Assembly (NCBI RefSeq): GCF_954871325.1
Contig: NC_088775.1
Span: 74,005,561-74,069,560, forward strand
Direction of reading: 5' to 3'
Source: Gordionus sp. m RMFG-2023
Lineage: Eukaryota > Nematomorpha > Gordioida > Chordodea > Parachordodidae
DNA length: 64,000 nucleotides
Of the stretch, positions 42,206 through 52,899 are shown piece by piece (positions within the stretch are counted from its first letter, which is position 1; each line of letters begins with the position of its first letter). The translations under genes were made by a program, and so were the position numbers. The notes below the pieces were generated by a model, which did not search any database, was not told where the DNA came from, and saw only the letters and a list, made by a program, of their open reading frames with translations.

Positions 42206-42650
42206 TGTCGAGGAGCAATAGCGAGGAACATTATGAAAAACGAGGAACATTATTGAGGAATATTATGAAAGTTATATCGATTATTATTATTATTGTTTTT
42301 TTTATCGAAAAGGAAAGAATTATTATTATTATGTTTTTTTTTATCAAAAAGGGAAAAATTGTGTATTATTATTATTATTGTTATTTTTATTTGCGTTTTG
42401 TGATGAATAACGATGAGGGGGTAGAAAGTGAATATATAAAAGAAGCAAAAGAAATAAAATATGATTATGATTATGATATGTTTTTTTGTTATATTATATT
42501 TCTTTTTGCGATATATGATTGAATAAAAAGGAAATAAAAAATCTACCGTAAGTAAAAATAAAGAAAAATAAAATATATTTATATTATATAAAACAAAAAG
42601 GATAATATTAAGAAACCATTCCGATATAGGAGGATAAGACAATTTAAATA
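42206..42650 (+). repeat. 3' LTR of element B
   Basis: Same as 35186-35629 apart from one extra T in a T run near 42331-42343. Followed by the GGGAC target duplicate and then the continuation of element A's pol. Confidence 0.93.
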
Positions 42651-42655
42651 GGGAC

Positions 42656-45327
42656 GTATGTGGATTAATGCCTTTAGTAATATTTTGAACAAATTTATAG
42701 CAAACATTGATACCAACTATGAAGATAAAATAAAGAAATTAATAAAAGATTGCGAATCTAAACTGACTAAAAACCCGATCAACAAAGGGAATGTCAAGAT
42801 ATATTTACGTAATGACGCCAAACCGAAAATCATACCACCTAGACGGTTACCTTATTCAAAGATAGACGCTGTTACTAGAGAACTTACGAGATGGATAGGA
42901 GATGGAGTCATTGAGCCGGTAACAGATGTCCGATGGGCAAGTCCGATAACCGCTGTTTACAAGGATAATGGGAGCGTTAGGGTTTGCGCCGACTTCAAAG
43001 ACACTGTCAACCCAGCCCTTGAGGACTTCAGATACCCACTTCCAAGAATAAATGATCTTATCGCTAAGCTCAAGGAAGGGAAGAAGTTCACCAAGATAGA
43101 TTTCAAGGATGCGTTCCTACAAATTCCCATCGACGAAACCTGCAGAGACATATTAACTATATCTACACACAGGGGGTACTACCGGTTTACCAGACTTCCT
43201 TTTGGGTTAAAGACTTCATCTGCGATTTTTCAACAAATTATGGATCAAATTTTCAGTGACATGAAAGATGTCGTTTATATTGATGATCTACTAATAACGG
43301 GAAGTAGTGACGAAGTTCATTTCAACAACATAAAGAAGGTTTTTGAAAGAATACTATCTCATGGCTTAGTGCCTAATTTTGCAAAAAGCTTATTTTTCAA
43401 AAAAAGTCTAAGGTTATTAGGACACGACATCGACGCCAATGGGATCCACGCCAACCATGACAAGATCGAGGCGATCGTTAAAATGCCGGAACCAAAATCA
43501 GCCGCGGAATTGTCAACGTTTCTAGATATGGCCGGTTACTACAGAAAATTTTTGAACAACTTCGCTGAAATAGCTGATCCTTTATACAAGATTGTCAACA
43601 AAGAAAAATGGGAGTGGAATTTGGAACACTCCAAATGTTTTAATGATCTAAAGACATTGATTAGTCTTCCTCCAGCTTTGACGTACTTTAATCCTGAATT
43701 ATCCATCGGAATTGCGACTGATGCATCTAAAAGAGGTTTAGGAGCTGTTTTGTTTCACACCTAAAAAGATGGCAAAGAAAAGCCAATAGCTTTTGTCTCG
43801 AGAACGTTAGCAAAGTCCGAGATAAATTATACCAACATTGAGCGTGAAGCTCTGGCCATTATGTTTGCTATCAAGAGATTTCAAGAATACTTGATAGGGA
43901 CTAAGTTCACTATTGTAACGGATCACAAGCCGCTAATCCATATTTTCACCAAAGGGCTCAAAGATAATAGTACCATGTCATTAAGGTTACAGAAGTGGAG
44001 TATAATTTTGGGGGGTTACGACTTTAACATCAGATATAAAGCTGGTAAATACAATGTTGTTTCCGATTGCCTCTCAAGACTACCACAAGTAATTGATGAT
44101 GACGTTATTGATGATATCGCGATTATAAATGACTTTGGCGATATACCTCTTAGTTTTGACCGAATACGTGATGAAACGTCCAAAGATTTTGAATTATCTC
44201 AAGTTATTAACGATATAAGAAAATGTGCCTATTAAAAACAAAACTTATGAAAATATTGAATACGAACTAAGTATCATTAAAGATTGTCTGTACAAAAGCG
44301 ACAAAATAATAATTCCATCAAGTCTGAGAAAGAACATACTGAAGGCGTTACACGAAGGTCATTTGGGAGCAGGTAAAATTAAATCCTTAGCCAAAGATCG
44401 TATGTGGTGGTCTGGTATGGTCAACGACATTGATTTGGAAGTCAAAAGTTGCGATGATTGTAATATTTATCATGACAATCCAAAGAAAATACAAAATCCA
44501 TGGTAGCAGCAACTAAACCATTTGAAAGGATACACATAGATTATGCGGGTCCATTTTTTACAAAGAATTGGTTGATAATCGTTGATGCTTACAGTAAATT
44601 TCCGGTTATAGTTCCGGTAAAGAGTATTACGACTGAATTCACGTTAAAGGAAATTTATAAAACTATTTCACTATTTGGTATACCTGAAACCATTGTTACA
44701 GATAATGGTACCAATTTCACGAGCAATGATTTTGAAAAATTTTGCAGCAATTATGGTATAAAACATGTACTAACGTCGGCCTACCATCAGCAATCTAATG
44801 GACAAGCTGAACGTATGGTGAGAACATTTAAAGCTCACATGAAAAGAAACATAAAGATTGACTTAGAAACTGCGCTGGACAGATTTTTGTTCAACTATAG
44901 AAACACGCCGAATGACACTACGGGAGTTACACCGTCCAAGAGAATGTTTAACCGCGACATTAGAATAAAGTGGGATTTATTAAAAATGAAGTCAACATAT
45001 CGTTACCACGAAATCGAACTTTTAATAGAGGAGACTGTTTGGTATAAGAAACAGGGTGATGATACGTGGTGCAAAGGCAGCATCAAGCTTAAAGAGAGTA
45101 ACACCATGTTCCAAGTTTATGCTGATAAAGGGATAGTAAGAAGGCATCTTGATCAGTTAAGGAAAAGAGAATGTTACAACAGTTTAAAATATTATGAAAT
45201 TGACCCTAAGAATTCCTCTAAGGGGGGAAGTGTGGACACGAAGAATGAGATTAAGATACCAATTACTAGACCAATAAAAATTAAAAATAAACCTGATTAC
45301 TTAAAAGATTACGTGCTTAAAATTTAA
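42656..45327 (+). pseudogene. element A reverse transcriptase, RNase H and integrase (3' part of split gag-pol)
   Basis: The frame continues that of 33676-35185 if B and one target copy are removed. RT: KIIPPRRLPYSKID, VRVCADFKDTVNP, FTKIDFKDAFLQIP (catalytic Asp), LPFGLKTSSAIFQQI and VVYIDDLLITG (YIDD). RNase H: IGIATDASKRGLGAVLFHT followed by an in-frame TAA at 43762-43764, then NIEREALAIMFAI, VTDHKPLIHIF and CLSRLP. The frame shifts near 44225-44235 and back near 44500. Integrase: HEGHLGAGKIKSLAKDRMWW with CDDC, then IHIDYAGPFF, TDNGTNFTSNDFEKF and SNGQAERMVRTFKAH. All catalytic residues are visible, but one stop and two shifts make this copy defective. Confidence 0.9.
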
Positions 45328-45959
45328 AAATTAAACGCTTATAAAATATGAAACGCTAAAAAATATAAAACGCTAAAAATATAAAACGCATAAAACACTA
45401 AAAGTATAAAACGCTATGATAAACTTAACACCTAAAAAATAATATAATAATCATTATGATTTATCATTCCTTATTCTGGATTAAAATTTTATTCCTTATT
45501 CCATAAATTATCATTCCTTATTACATATTTTATTGTTCCGAAATTCAAAATTTTATTCGTGCATATTATTCATATATTTGATTTGATCAACTATTCCAAA
45601 TTACAAATTCCGATTTATTCCAAATTCCAATATTCGACTGGATTAATTATGAAACATGATAATAACAATTTTGAGAAATGTGAACAACATACGATAAGGA
45701 TATCAAGCCAACGATAACGTTCAACGATTTTATCAAACCTATGCGATTGATTCAAGCCTACAAAAAACGTACAAACTCACGCAACTCTAATAAACGATTT
45801 TATCAAACCTACGTGATAGAATCAAGCCTACGAGAACATTTGAGACTTATGCGCTAACCAAGAAGAAACCGAGTACAATCGAAACGGGAAAAACTTCTAG
45901 GACAACAAGCTCTCGATGACTGCTGAGAAGAAGCTTTGTTCTTTGTAGAAGAGGGGGAA
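45328..45959 (+). other. 3' untranslated tail of element A, shared with element D
   Basis: Noncoding. Begins with an array of ataaaacgctaaaaa-type units (45330-45420). Then come attccttattacata repeats and a GC-richer part with gataacgttcaacgatt and gagacttatgcgctaacc, ending in the purine tract gaagaggggga next to the LTR. The same order and wording occurs in element D at about 23160-23703. This shared part is the strongest link between D and A. Confidence 0.8.
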
Positions 45960-46162
45960 TGTTGATTAGTCTTATTTGAATATTATTTATTTTTAAAATA
46001 TATTAACGTTATATCATTTGAATATCTTATATTATTTAAGTTGATTATTTAATATTTTTCAATTAACTTTTATATATATATACTGATATATTTTTAGTTC
46101 TTTTAGACATAGAATAATAATGAAATATTTTAAAAAATAATTAATTTGAATAGCTTACTTCA
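45960..46162 (+). repeat. 3' LTR of element A
   Basis: 203 bp, TGTTGATTAGTC to GCTTACTTCA, three differences from the 5' copy. It is followed immediately by the rest of the hAT transposase (NEFSSSAKRVNELKELVKW). Confidence 0.9.
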
Positions 46163-47051
46163 TTTTTTAACGAATTTAGTTCATCAGCTAAAAGAGTTAA
46201 TGAATTAAAAGAGTTGGTGAAGTGGTCTGACTTGGAATGGTGTGAGTTGTTGCGATATATACCTATCAGATGATTGTCATTAATACCTGCCATCGATAGA
46301 ATTTTAAATTAACCCTTAAAAAAATGCTTCTTAAATATAGATTTTAAAAGCTGTCCTAAAATTTTGAAAATTTTTTTCGAGTATGAAATGGCAGAAGCAT
46401 ATTTGAAATTCGCTTCACATGTAGGAAATCTACTTCATGCAGTTAATATTTAGTTGCAATCAGAATATTCTTTATTAAAAAAGATTCACAAAATCATGCT
46501 ACAGCTCTGTTCATCTCTACAGTTAAAAATTGATAATAAATTTTATGGCGCTATTGATAAAAATATTATATTAAAATGTTCAAATAATACTCTAATTAAT
46601 ACATTTTTAAAAGCAGATATTTTTATTATGACAATTTTAGAATATTTACAATCAAAATTTGATTTTAATAACTATTTACAAATGTATAAATATTATGACC
46701 TTGGAACAGAAACCATCAATTGATGGTTTTTATAATTTAATAAATATATTTAAAATACCGAAAGACATTGATGTCTTGTTTGAGGAGATTGTAATTCTCT
46801 ATTTTTAATGATTCGCCAAAATACTTAAAGTTAGATGGTCTGCGGAGGAGAAATGGGTAGAATTTTTTCGAAATAACGATAAATCCCCATGCTTGGAAAA
46901 AAATATGTTAGTATATCTTCTCCCTCATTCTAATACCTCATCCGAGCGCATTTTTAGCCTGATAAAGACTGCCTGGAAAAAGGAGAGAAATCGGATTGCT
47001 TTAACAATATTAGAGGCCGAGCTAATGGTTAAACAAATATATAATATGTAA
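46163..47051 (+). pseudogene. hAT transposase, C-terminal half (left copy continued)
   Basis: Directly after A the translation gives FSSSAKRVNELKELVKW, then WCELLRYIPIR (family: R-H-x-P-T-R-W), AIDRILN and EAYLKFASHVGNLLHAVNI. An open piece follows at 46454-46723 (SEYSLLKKIHKIMLQL). The end carries LPHSNTSSERIFSLIKTAW and NRIALTILEAELMVKQIYN, the hAT dimerisation domain (S-S-E-R-x-F-S). Several stops make it inactive. Together with 31860-32396 it is one gene split by A. Confidence 0.75.
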
Positions 47052-47714
47052 TGCCAGGAATTTAATAAATATCTCAATAACGACGGTAAACATTTAGTTC
47101 TATTATTTAAATCTCAAATAAAATATAATTAAGCTTTAGCAATGGCGCCATAAAATTTATTGTCAATATTTAACTGTAAAGATGAACACATCTGCATCAT
47201 AATTTTGTGACTAAGATTCTTCTGATTGCAACTACACATTAACAGCATATAGTAGATTTCCTACATGTGAAATCATTCCTATATATATATATACCTCTGC
47301 CATTCATTATTAAAAAAAATTTTCAAAATGTTAGGACAGCTTTTATAATCTTTATTTAAGAAATTTTTTTTAAAGATTAATAAAATTTTAAAATTCTATC
47401 GATGGCGGGTATTAGGAACATATCGCAATCAACATTGTGCTGACTAAATTCTGTAAATACACTCTGTTTTTACCAAATTCACTGAGGCATTATCAACATG
47501 CAATTTATTGATAATCTCGAATCTGCTATATTTACCATTATATGGTTAGCTATGGCTTTGGATTTTTCAGAGGGGAAAAAATTTAATAGTTTTATTGAAA
47601 CAAAGACCTATATTTTGTTAAAATAGCGGAGGATCAAGGAAAATATTTTAATATTTCCCTTATTAGATGCATCTGTTAGAATTGCATATGGATTAGTGAT
47701 GTTAAAAGTTACTT

Positions 47715-47880
47715 TTGAAACATAACTAGTTACAGTTACTAGTTACAGTTACTAGTTACAGTTACTAGTTACAGTTACTAGTTACATTGGCAAAAACATA
47801 ACTAGTTACAGTTACTAGTTACATTTTTACAAAAGTAACTAGTTATTAGTTACAGTTATTTTCAAAAGTAACTAGTTACT
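47715..47880. repeat. subterminal ACTAGTTACAGT repeats
   Basis: About eight to ten copies of the 12-bp unit actagttacagt, some truncated; a shorter matching array lies at the other end (48830-48925). Subterminal repeats like this are typical binding sites for hAT transposases. Confidence 0.8.
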
Positions 47881-48104
47881 TACTTTATACATCCTTTATA
47901 TGCGCATTATTTATTTATTGAATGCATTTATTTAATATAAAAAAAATAGGATAAACAAAGTATAATCAGTTATTTAAAATAATATACAATTTATTTATAT
48001 AAAAAAATATCGCAAAATTGAATATTTACATCCAATATAAAAATATATATTTGCATTGAAAAAAAAACATTTATTTTTCATAAAAATTAGAATTTAATAA
48101 AGAT

Positions 48105-48700
48105 TATTTGCTTTTAACAACAAATTAATTTCAAAGTTATTATCTAGGAGACGTGCTCGTTTATCTCCAAAAACCAGCTTACCTGGCTGAATAAGCGCTC
48201 TACGGGAGCACTTGATGTTAGAACAACATTATATTTAATAAAGAGTAATTTTAACTTTGGAAAATCGTTATATAAAGAAAAAGTGTTGTTATTAGATTTG
48301 ATAAAGTTTTCTATAAGTTCATTATCCAGAATATTTTGGCGCTTTAGGTCAAAAAATCTAACTACATCAAGTGATGTTGGTTTTGAGCATGATTCATTCG
48401 TCTGGGATTCACTTTGAGATATTAAGGTATTTATTAAATTTAAAATTTCTTCCTTTTTTGCTTTATTCCTTTCTTGCCTAATCCAAGGCCAGTCAGTTTT
48501 AAATAAAGGGTAAAGAATTGCAGCAATGATGTTGTCATTATCATAAAGATTATTAAACCTATAACATGTTATTATAAATTTATAAATAATTATTTGATTT
48601 TAGTTACCTTTTTTCAATACTAGAATATAGTATCCATTAGAGGTTGACAATATTTTAATCCCTGCACATCTGCCATACATATAAGTATTTGTGTTATTGT
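48105..48700 (-). pseudogene. hAT transposase C-terminal part, one intron and a 4-nt deletion
   Basis: A 49-nt GT-AG intron (about 48608-48560) joins SSIEKR to FNNLYDNDNIIAAILYPLF. The frame then stays open for about 120 codons through LDVVRFFDLKRQNI to VVLTSSAPVERLFSQ, the dimerisation signature. After that, loss of one CAGG unit shifts the frame; the next frame continues with GKLVFGDKRARLLDNNFEIN. The long open frame and single lesion suggest a fairly young copy. Confidence 0.72.
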
Positions 48701-49617
48701 TGGGAACAATCAGACATTTTCACAAAATTTTAAATTAATAAATTTAATTTAAAAATAAATTTAATTTAAAATTAATTTATCACAACATATTAAAAATAAA
48801 ATTAATTATTTGAATATATCTTTAAAAGTAACTAGTTACTTTTGGCAGTTACATTTCAAAAATTTTAACTAGTTACAGTTACTAGTTACAATTTTAAAAA
48901 TATAACTAGTTACAGTTATTTTTTAGCCAAAATGCAAGTTACCTTAACATCACTAATATGGATGCCCGTCTTTCAAATTGTCAAGAATGGACCTCCTGGA
49001 TTTAGGTCCTAAAACATTGATGATAGCCTTGCTCATTTTTGTTCTACAAGTATAGTTTTCATTTATAATAGAGTCGTTAAATATTATGGGAAAAAGATTC
49101 TACCAAGATTGTGATGATTAGTATCTCTGTGAATGTTGTACTACAAGATAAGTGATTATATTTGCCACAACTGTAGTTGCATCTGTATTATTTCTTATTT
49201 TTAGAGTACCTTATTAGGTATTTAAGTGATACATGATAATTAAGCGCCTATCCCTATAATGTTATACACACACACGGTAGATTTCCAATTGTGGTCGTTT
49301 TGCGGGACATTCGCATAAAATATATTATTAATTGTAAAACTAAAACCGTTTTTTTTATAAAATTTTATCTTCTTTACATTCTATTATATTTAAAAAAGAT
49401 TGTAAGTTTTTTTTATAAATTAATATATTTTAATAAATCAAGATGTTATTTTATTTTGAAAAATAGTTACCGACTTTATATTTATATAAGTCAATTCAAA
49501 ATCCCTGCCTAAGCGGCCTGCAAAAAATTTTTTTTTAACAATTTTTATATTTCTCCCGCATAATACCAAATTTCTCCCGCAATTTGAAAATTTTGACCTG
49601 GCAACCCTGGTCATGGC

Positions 49618-49816
49618 TATGACTGCAAGAGCATTTGATTGCATAATTTAAATTAGCAATAATGGCCAACTGTCTAGTAGTTTATATGTAGTCAAAATAA
49701 AGATAATCTTTTAGAAATTTAACATCTCACAATACTTTTCTCGATTACTTATCTAGCTTCATAATGTCATCTAGATCTAACCACCATCTAGTTTTATGAT
49801 ATGGATTAGTCGTTTA
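49618..49816. other. stretch without a gene
   Basis: AT-rich host-like DNA between the foldback element and an E-family copy. No feature seen. Confidence 0.5.
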
Positions 49817-50920
49817 CATAGGCGTAGCCAGGATTTTCCTAAGGGGGGATCAAAAAATTAATGGGGGTTTCGCCCCCAGTCCCCATTTAGGGCAGGCCTT
49901 CGGCCGGGTTACCTTAGTCTATATATAGTCATAAAATAATTTTACAAGATAGGAGGTTAATTTTAATAAAAAAAAATAAACATGGAACAAATATGAAATA
50001 TATTTTTATTAGTTTATATAAAATATAATAAATTACTTGTATATACATTAATATAAAAGTATGGTAATAATTTAATCCAAACAAGTATAAGAAATTTATT
50101 TATAAAAAGTAAGTAGACATATAGTTGATATACCTCTATTATATAGATTTAGTTACAAAATACTAGGTAAGATTCCATTTTTACAGACATATTTGACAGT
50201 TAGAGAATTATATTACAGTTAATATTTTCACAAATTGCATTCAATTATTTAACGCCATCTATTTATTTTAAATAAAAAATGATACTAAAAATTAATCTTT
50301 ATGTTATTTATCCCACAATGTCTTTAAAAAATATTTTCTGATGTCCTTATCAGTATTTTATAGTTTTTTGTAAAATATATAATTCGCTATATTGGTAAAA
50401 TTACTTGATTGTCATATGATAATTGATAAAATTTGATATACTGTAAATCTACGACATATAATCCACTGTTTGTATTGTTCTTTAATTTTTTTAAATTTAA
50501 TTTATGATTTAATTTTATCAATAGTTTTATAATTATATTTTACTTTTATTAAGATAAATAAATTAAAATTACTCACTTTATAAAAAAATAATATTTGATA
50601 TATTATATTATTTAGTAATTTTATGGATCTATTATTAATAATTATAATACATTTCACTTTTGTCTTAAGACATATCTTTGGCTTATATTCTATTTCTTAA
50701 AAAGCATTTTTGGTTCACTTTTCTATATATAATGGCTTTTTTCCCAAAAATGCATAATTTATGATGAATAGTTTTATAAAAAAATATCAACTTTACAATC
50801 TTTTTATTGTTTAGGATATATGCATACATTTTTGGGGGTCAGGGAATGGGGGGTGGACTAAGGGGGATATTTTTTATTAGCCTAAAATGATATTCACAAA
50901 AAGTGATAAATTTCGGAAAA
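49817..50920. mobile_element. E-family element, second copy, right end lost
   Basis: Begins cataggcgtagccaggattt exactly as element E and follows it through catggaacaaatatgaaata, gtaagtagacatatagttga, cttttattaagataaataaa and aaaaagtgataaatttc. It has an extra GC-rich segment near 49862-49905. The right terminus is replaced by unrelated sequence after about 50920. No coding frame. Confidence 0.75.
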
Positions 50921-51375
50921 CGTTATATTAGTTTACTTTTTGTCATGTTGGTTGCTAGGATTATATCGCCCTGTGTGGTTTTTAAAAACCATTATCAATT
51001 GAAGTTAACCTTTTTCAACCGTTATACTTTAGACAGAAATTTTTTTTATATTTGCGATCAAAAATATTTAATTTAGTAATAAATGTATAAATATTTTGTA
51101 TTAAAAAATATTATATTTAGAAATGTCTTGTATTGTTTTATTTTTATTATTTGTATGCATAATAAATAATAAAATATGAAATCAGAATAATTTTTCAGAG
51201 TTTGCAAATTTCATTTTATAGAGTTTTCTGGGCTAGAGTAGAATTTTTACTTAAATTATATTATTATTAATGATCTTATCATTCTAACATCATCATTTTA
51301 TCTGACCTAGATCATTAAAAAAAAATATAAAGATAATCTTGATATTTTATTAAATATAAATTTTGAATTAAAATC

Positions 51376-51655
51376 TTTATTTTTTGCATTATTATGCAAC
51401 CCAATATAAAATAAAAAAGAAAATAAAGTAGAGCAGAAAAACTTCATGATAAATCTTGTAAAGAACTTAAGATAGCTGGTGAAAGTCCAAAACAGCAAAA
51501 GTTGTCTTATTAATGAAAGTCTATATTTTTTATATTATTATGCAACAAATATAAAATAAAAAAGAAAATACAAAAGTAGAGCATAAAAACTTCATGATAA
51601 ATTTTGTAAAGAACTTAAGATAGCTGGTGAAAATCCAAAACAACAAAAGTTGTCT
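51376..51655. repeat. tandem duplication of about 145 bp
   Basis: Two copies in a row, sharing ataaaataaaaaagaaaata, aaaacttcatgataaat, gtaaagaacttaagatagct and ggtgaaa-tccaaaac. The second has small differences and an inserted acaaa. Noncoding on both strands. Confidence 0.8.
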
Positions 51656-52184
51656 TTTTTTTCAATCATTTTGACTAAAGTTTTATTTAAATTTGTTTTC
51701 AATATTAATTATTTTAAATTTGCGACAAAAAAATTTTAAAAATAACGATTATGACAATTGTCACTTATATAGAAGGTACATCTTCCCTGAAATTTTATTT
51801 AAGCATGCTTAATAAATTATTTAGAAATTACAACTTCTTTTAATATACTTAAAAAATAATTTCAGAAAAATGATAAAAAAAACCTATAAAATATTTCATT
51901 CATCTAAAAGATTGTTTATTTATATTAAAATTCACAAAAGAATTTCTTAAAAAAGATTTATTTACTAAATTTAAAATTCATATCAAATTAACAATTGCTT
52001 AAAATTTTGGGCGTGTAAATCACAAATTTATTGTTAAAATGATATTATAATTAAATTTTTTTATTAAAAAACATCAAACCATTTTCATAATTTAATAAAA
52101 AATAATTAAAATTTCATTTCAATAATAAATAAATACAAATATTAAATAATATCATGTTTTTATTTATATAAAATAAATCGGGTC

Positions 52185-52245
52185 GATGCTGTGCTCGGGT
52201 CGATGCTAGGGTCGGTGCTCGGGTCGATGAATTTGGTCTTTGATT
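52185..52245. repeat. short GC-rich repeat cgggtcgatgct
   Basis: Three to four copies of cgggtcgatgct or agggtcggtgct, with a reversed relative (cgaccaaaaaccagggtcg) about 40 bp further on. In AT-rich DNA this looks like one end of a hAT-like element. 52246-52860 holds nothing I can annotate. Confidence 0.5.
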
Positions 52246-52899
52246 TTGGTTCATTTTTTCGACCAAAAACCAGGGTCGTGATCGTGCAAAACCAATTAAT
52301 TTACCACACTAGTGATAATACAATGTTGCCTGACATTCTAATTCACACCATAAAAAGTCCACATAAATCATATCTAAAAAACATCTATCTTTATGTTTAT
52401 TACAAGTATCTTCACCCATTATAAGTTTTGGTTCATACTTCTTTACTTTTTCATGAGAATATTCACTAAATATTCTACTATCATTTCCTTCAAATGATAA
52501 TAGTATTCCTATTCTATCTCTAACTTTAAAGGAAACTTCATCTTTATCTACATTACAAATACCTTTATCTTATCTACATTACAAATACCTACATCTATGA
52601 ATTATAATGGAATATCACTTTTCATGCACAAGCAGCAAATTTAAAGAGAAAGATTTCACTTATTAAGTCAATTTTATTTCATTTAAATTCAAATGCAACA
52701 ATTTTACAAAAACTTTACAGAAACATACAAACCAACCCGTGAACTTGAGACTAAATACATCGCGTTTCTATCGTAGAATTATGGAAGATAAGTACCACGA
52801 AATTAGCTTTCACTTGCTATAATTAATCATGAAATTAAAACTATTTACTGCTCAATTTGTATAGCTATGAAAATTCAACTGTTCATATCCAAACAGTGG

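Larger units (their letters stand above)
35186..42650 (+). mobile_element. Ty3/gypsy retrotransposon B with an extra 3' ORF
   Basis: LTRs of 444 and 445 bp (35186-35629, 42206-42650) appear to differ by one T. Target duplicates GGGAC lie at 35181-35185 and 42651-42655. Order is LTR, tRNA-Trp-type primer-binding site, leader with tandem repeats, Gag with four zinc knuckles, protease, RT, RNase H, integrase, a 0.75-kb gap, an extra zinc-knuckle ORF, purine tract, LTR. The coding strand is strikingly G-rich and C-poor, unlike A. Near-identical LTRs indicate a very recent insertion. Confidence 0.95.
32397..46162 (+). mobile_element. Ty3/gypsy retrotransposon A (interrupted by element B)
   Basis: LTRs of 203 bp (32397-32599, 45960-46162) differ at about three positions. 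Order is LTR, primer-binding site, leader of about 1.07 kb, gag-protease (33676-35185), element B, RT-RNase H-integrase (42656-45327), a 0.63-kb untranslated tail, LTR. Without B (7.47 kb including one GGGAC copy) it would be about 6.3 kb. Gag and Pol are in one frame across the B site. It also carries an in-frame TAA at 43762 and two compensating frameshifts near 44230 and 44500. Flanking bases (aattg and ttttt) do not form a target duplication. Confidence 0.9.
47694..48955 (-). mobile_element. hAT transposon nested in the right arm, exact 8-bp TSD
   Basis: Ends tagtgatgttaaaagttac and gcaagttaccttaacatcacta are inverted repeats. Flanks are ATATGGAT (47686-47693 and 48956-48963). Subterminal zones consist of repeated actagttacagtt words. 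A minus-strand transposase C-terminal part lies at 48105-48700. 1262 bp, internally deleted. Confidence 0.9.
47130..49290 (-). pseudogene. inverted second arm of the foldback hAT (partial transposase copy)
   Basis: Reading the minus strand from about 49290 to 47130, and skipping the hAT at 47694-48955, repeats the left copy: atgagcaaggctatcatc, gacaatttgaaagacggg, tctaacagatgcatctaa, gataatgcctcagtgaat and cacaaaattatgatgc. It lacks the C-terminal dimerisation part and has its own internal deletions. The two copies together make the long inverted repeat. Confidence 0.75.
31452..49609. mobile_element. hAT-derived foldback element hosting A and B
   Basis: Outer ends cagagttgcca and tggcaaccctg are inverted repeats, flanked by exact 8-bp duplicates GTCATGGC (31444-31451 and 49610-49617). 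Without later insertions it is about 3.1 kb. Left sequence (about 31500-32396 plus 46163-46560) reappears inverted at about 47130-49290, so the element has arms of roughly 1.2 kb around an asymmetric centre of about 0.57 kb. The plus-strand arm plus centre encodes a hAT transposase. Interruptions are Ty3/gypsy A (32397-46162, containing B) in the left arm and a second hAT (47694-48955) in the right arm. Confidence 0.88.

Noticed and set aside
41696-42250. 184-codon Ser/Thr-rich minus-strand frame
   Set aside because: Antisense of ORF3 of element B; no start context or motif of its own.
39189-43764. In-frame TAG (B) and TAA (A) as evidence of a variant genetic code
   Set aside because: The MYDGF-like gene ends with TAG, the MADF gene with TGA and the Harbinger transposase with TAA, so all three codons act as stops here.
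47715-47880. Regular actagttacagt array considered as a CRISPR-like or satellite array
   Set aside because: No unique spacers; it is the subterminal repeat of a hAT element with clear ends and TSD.
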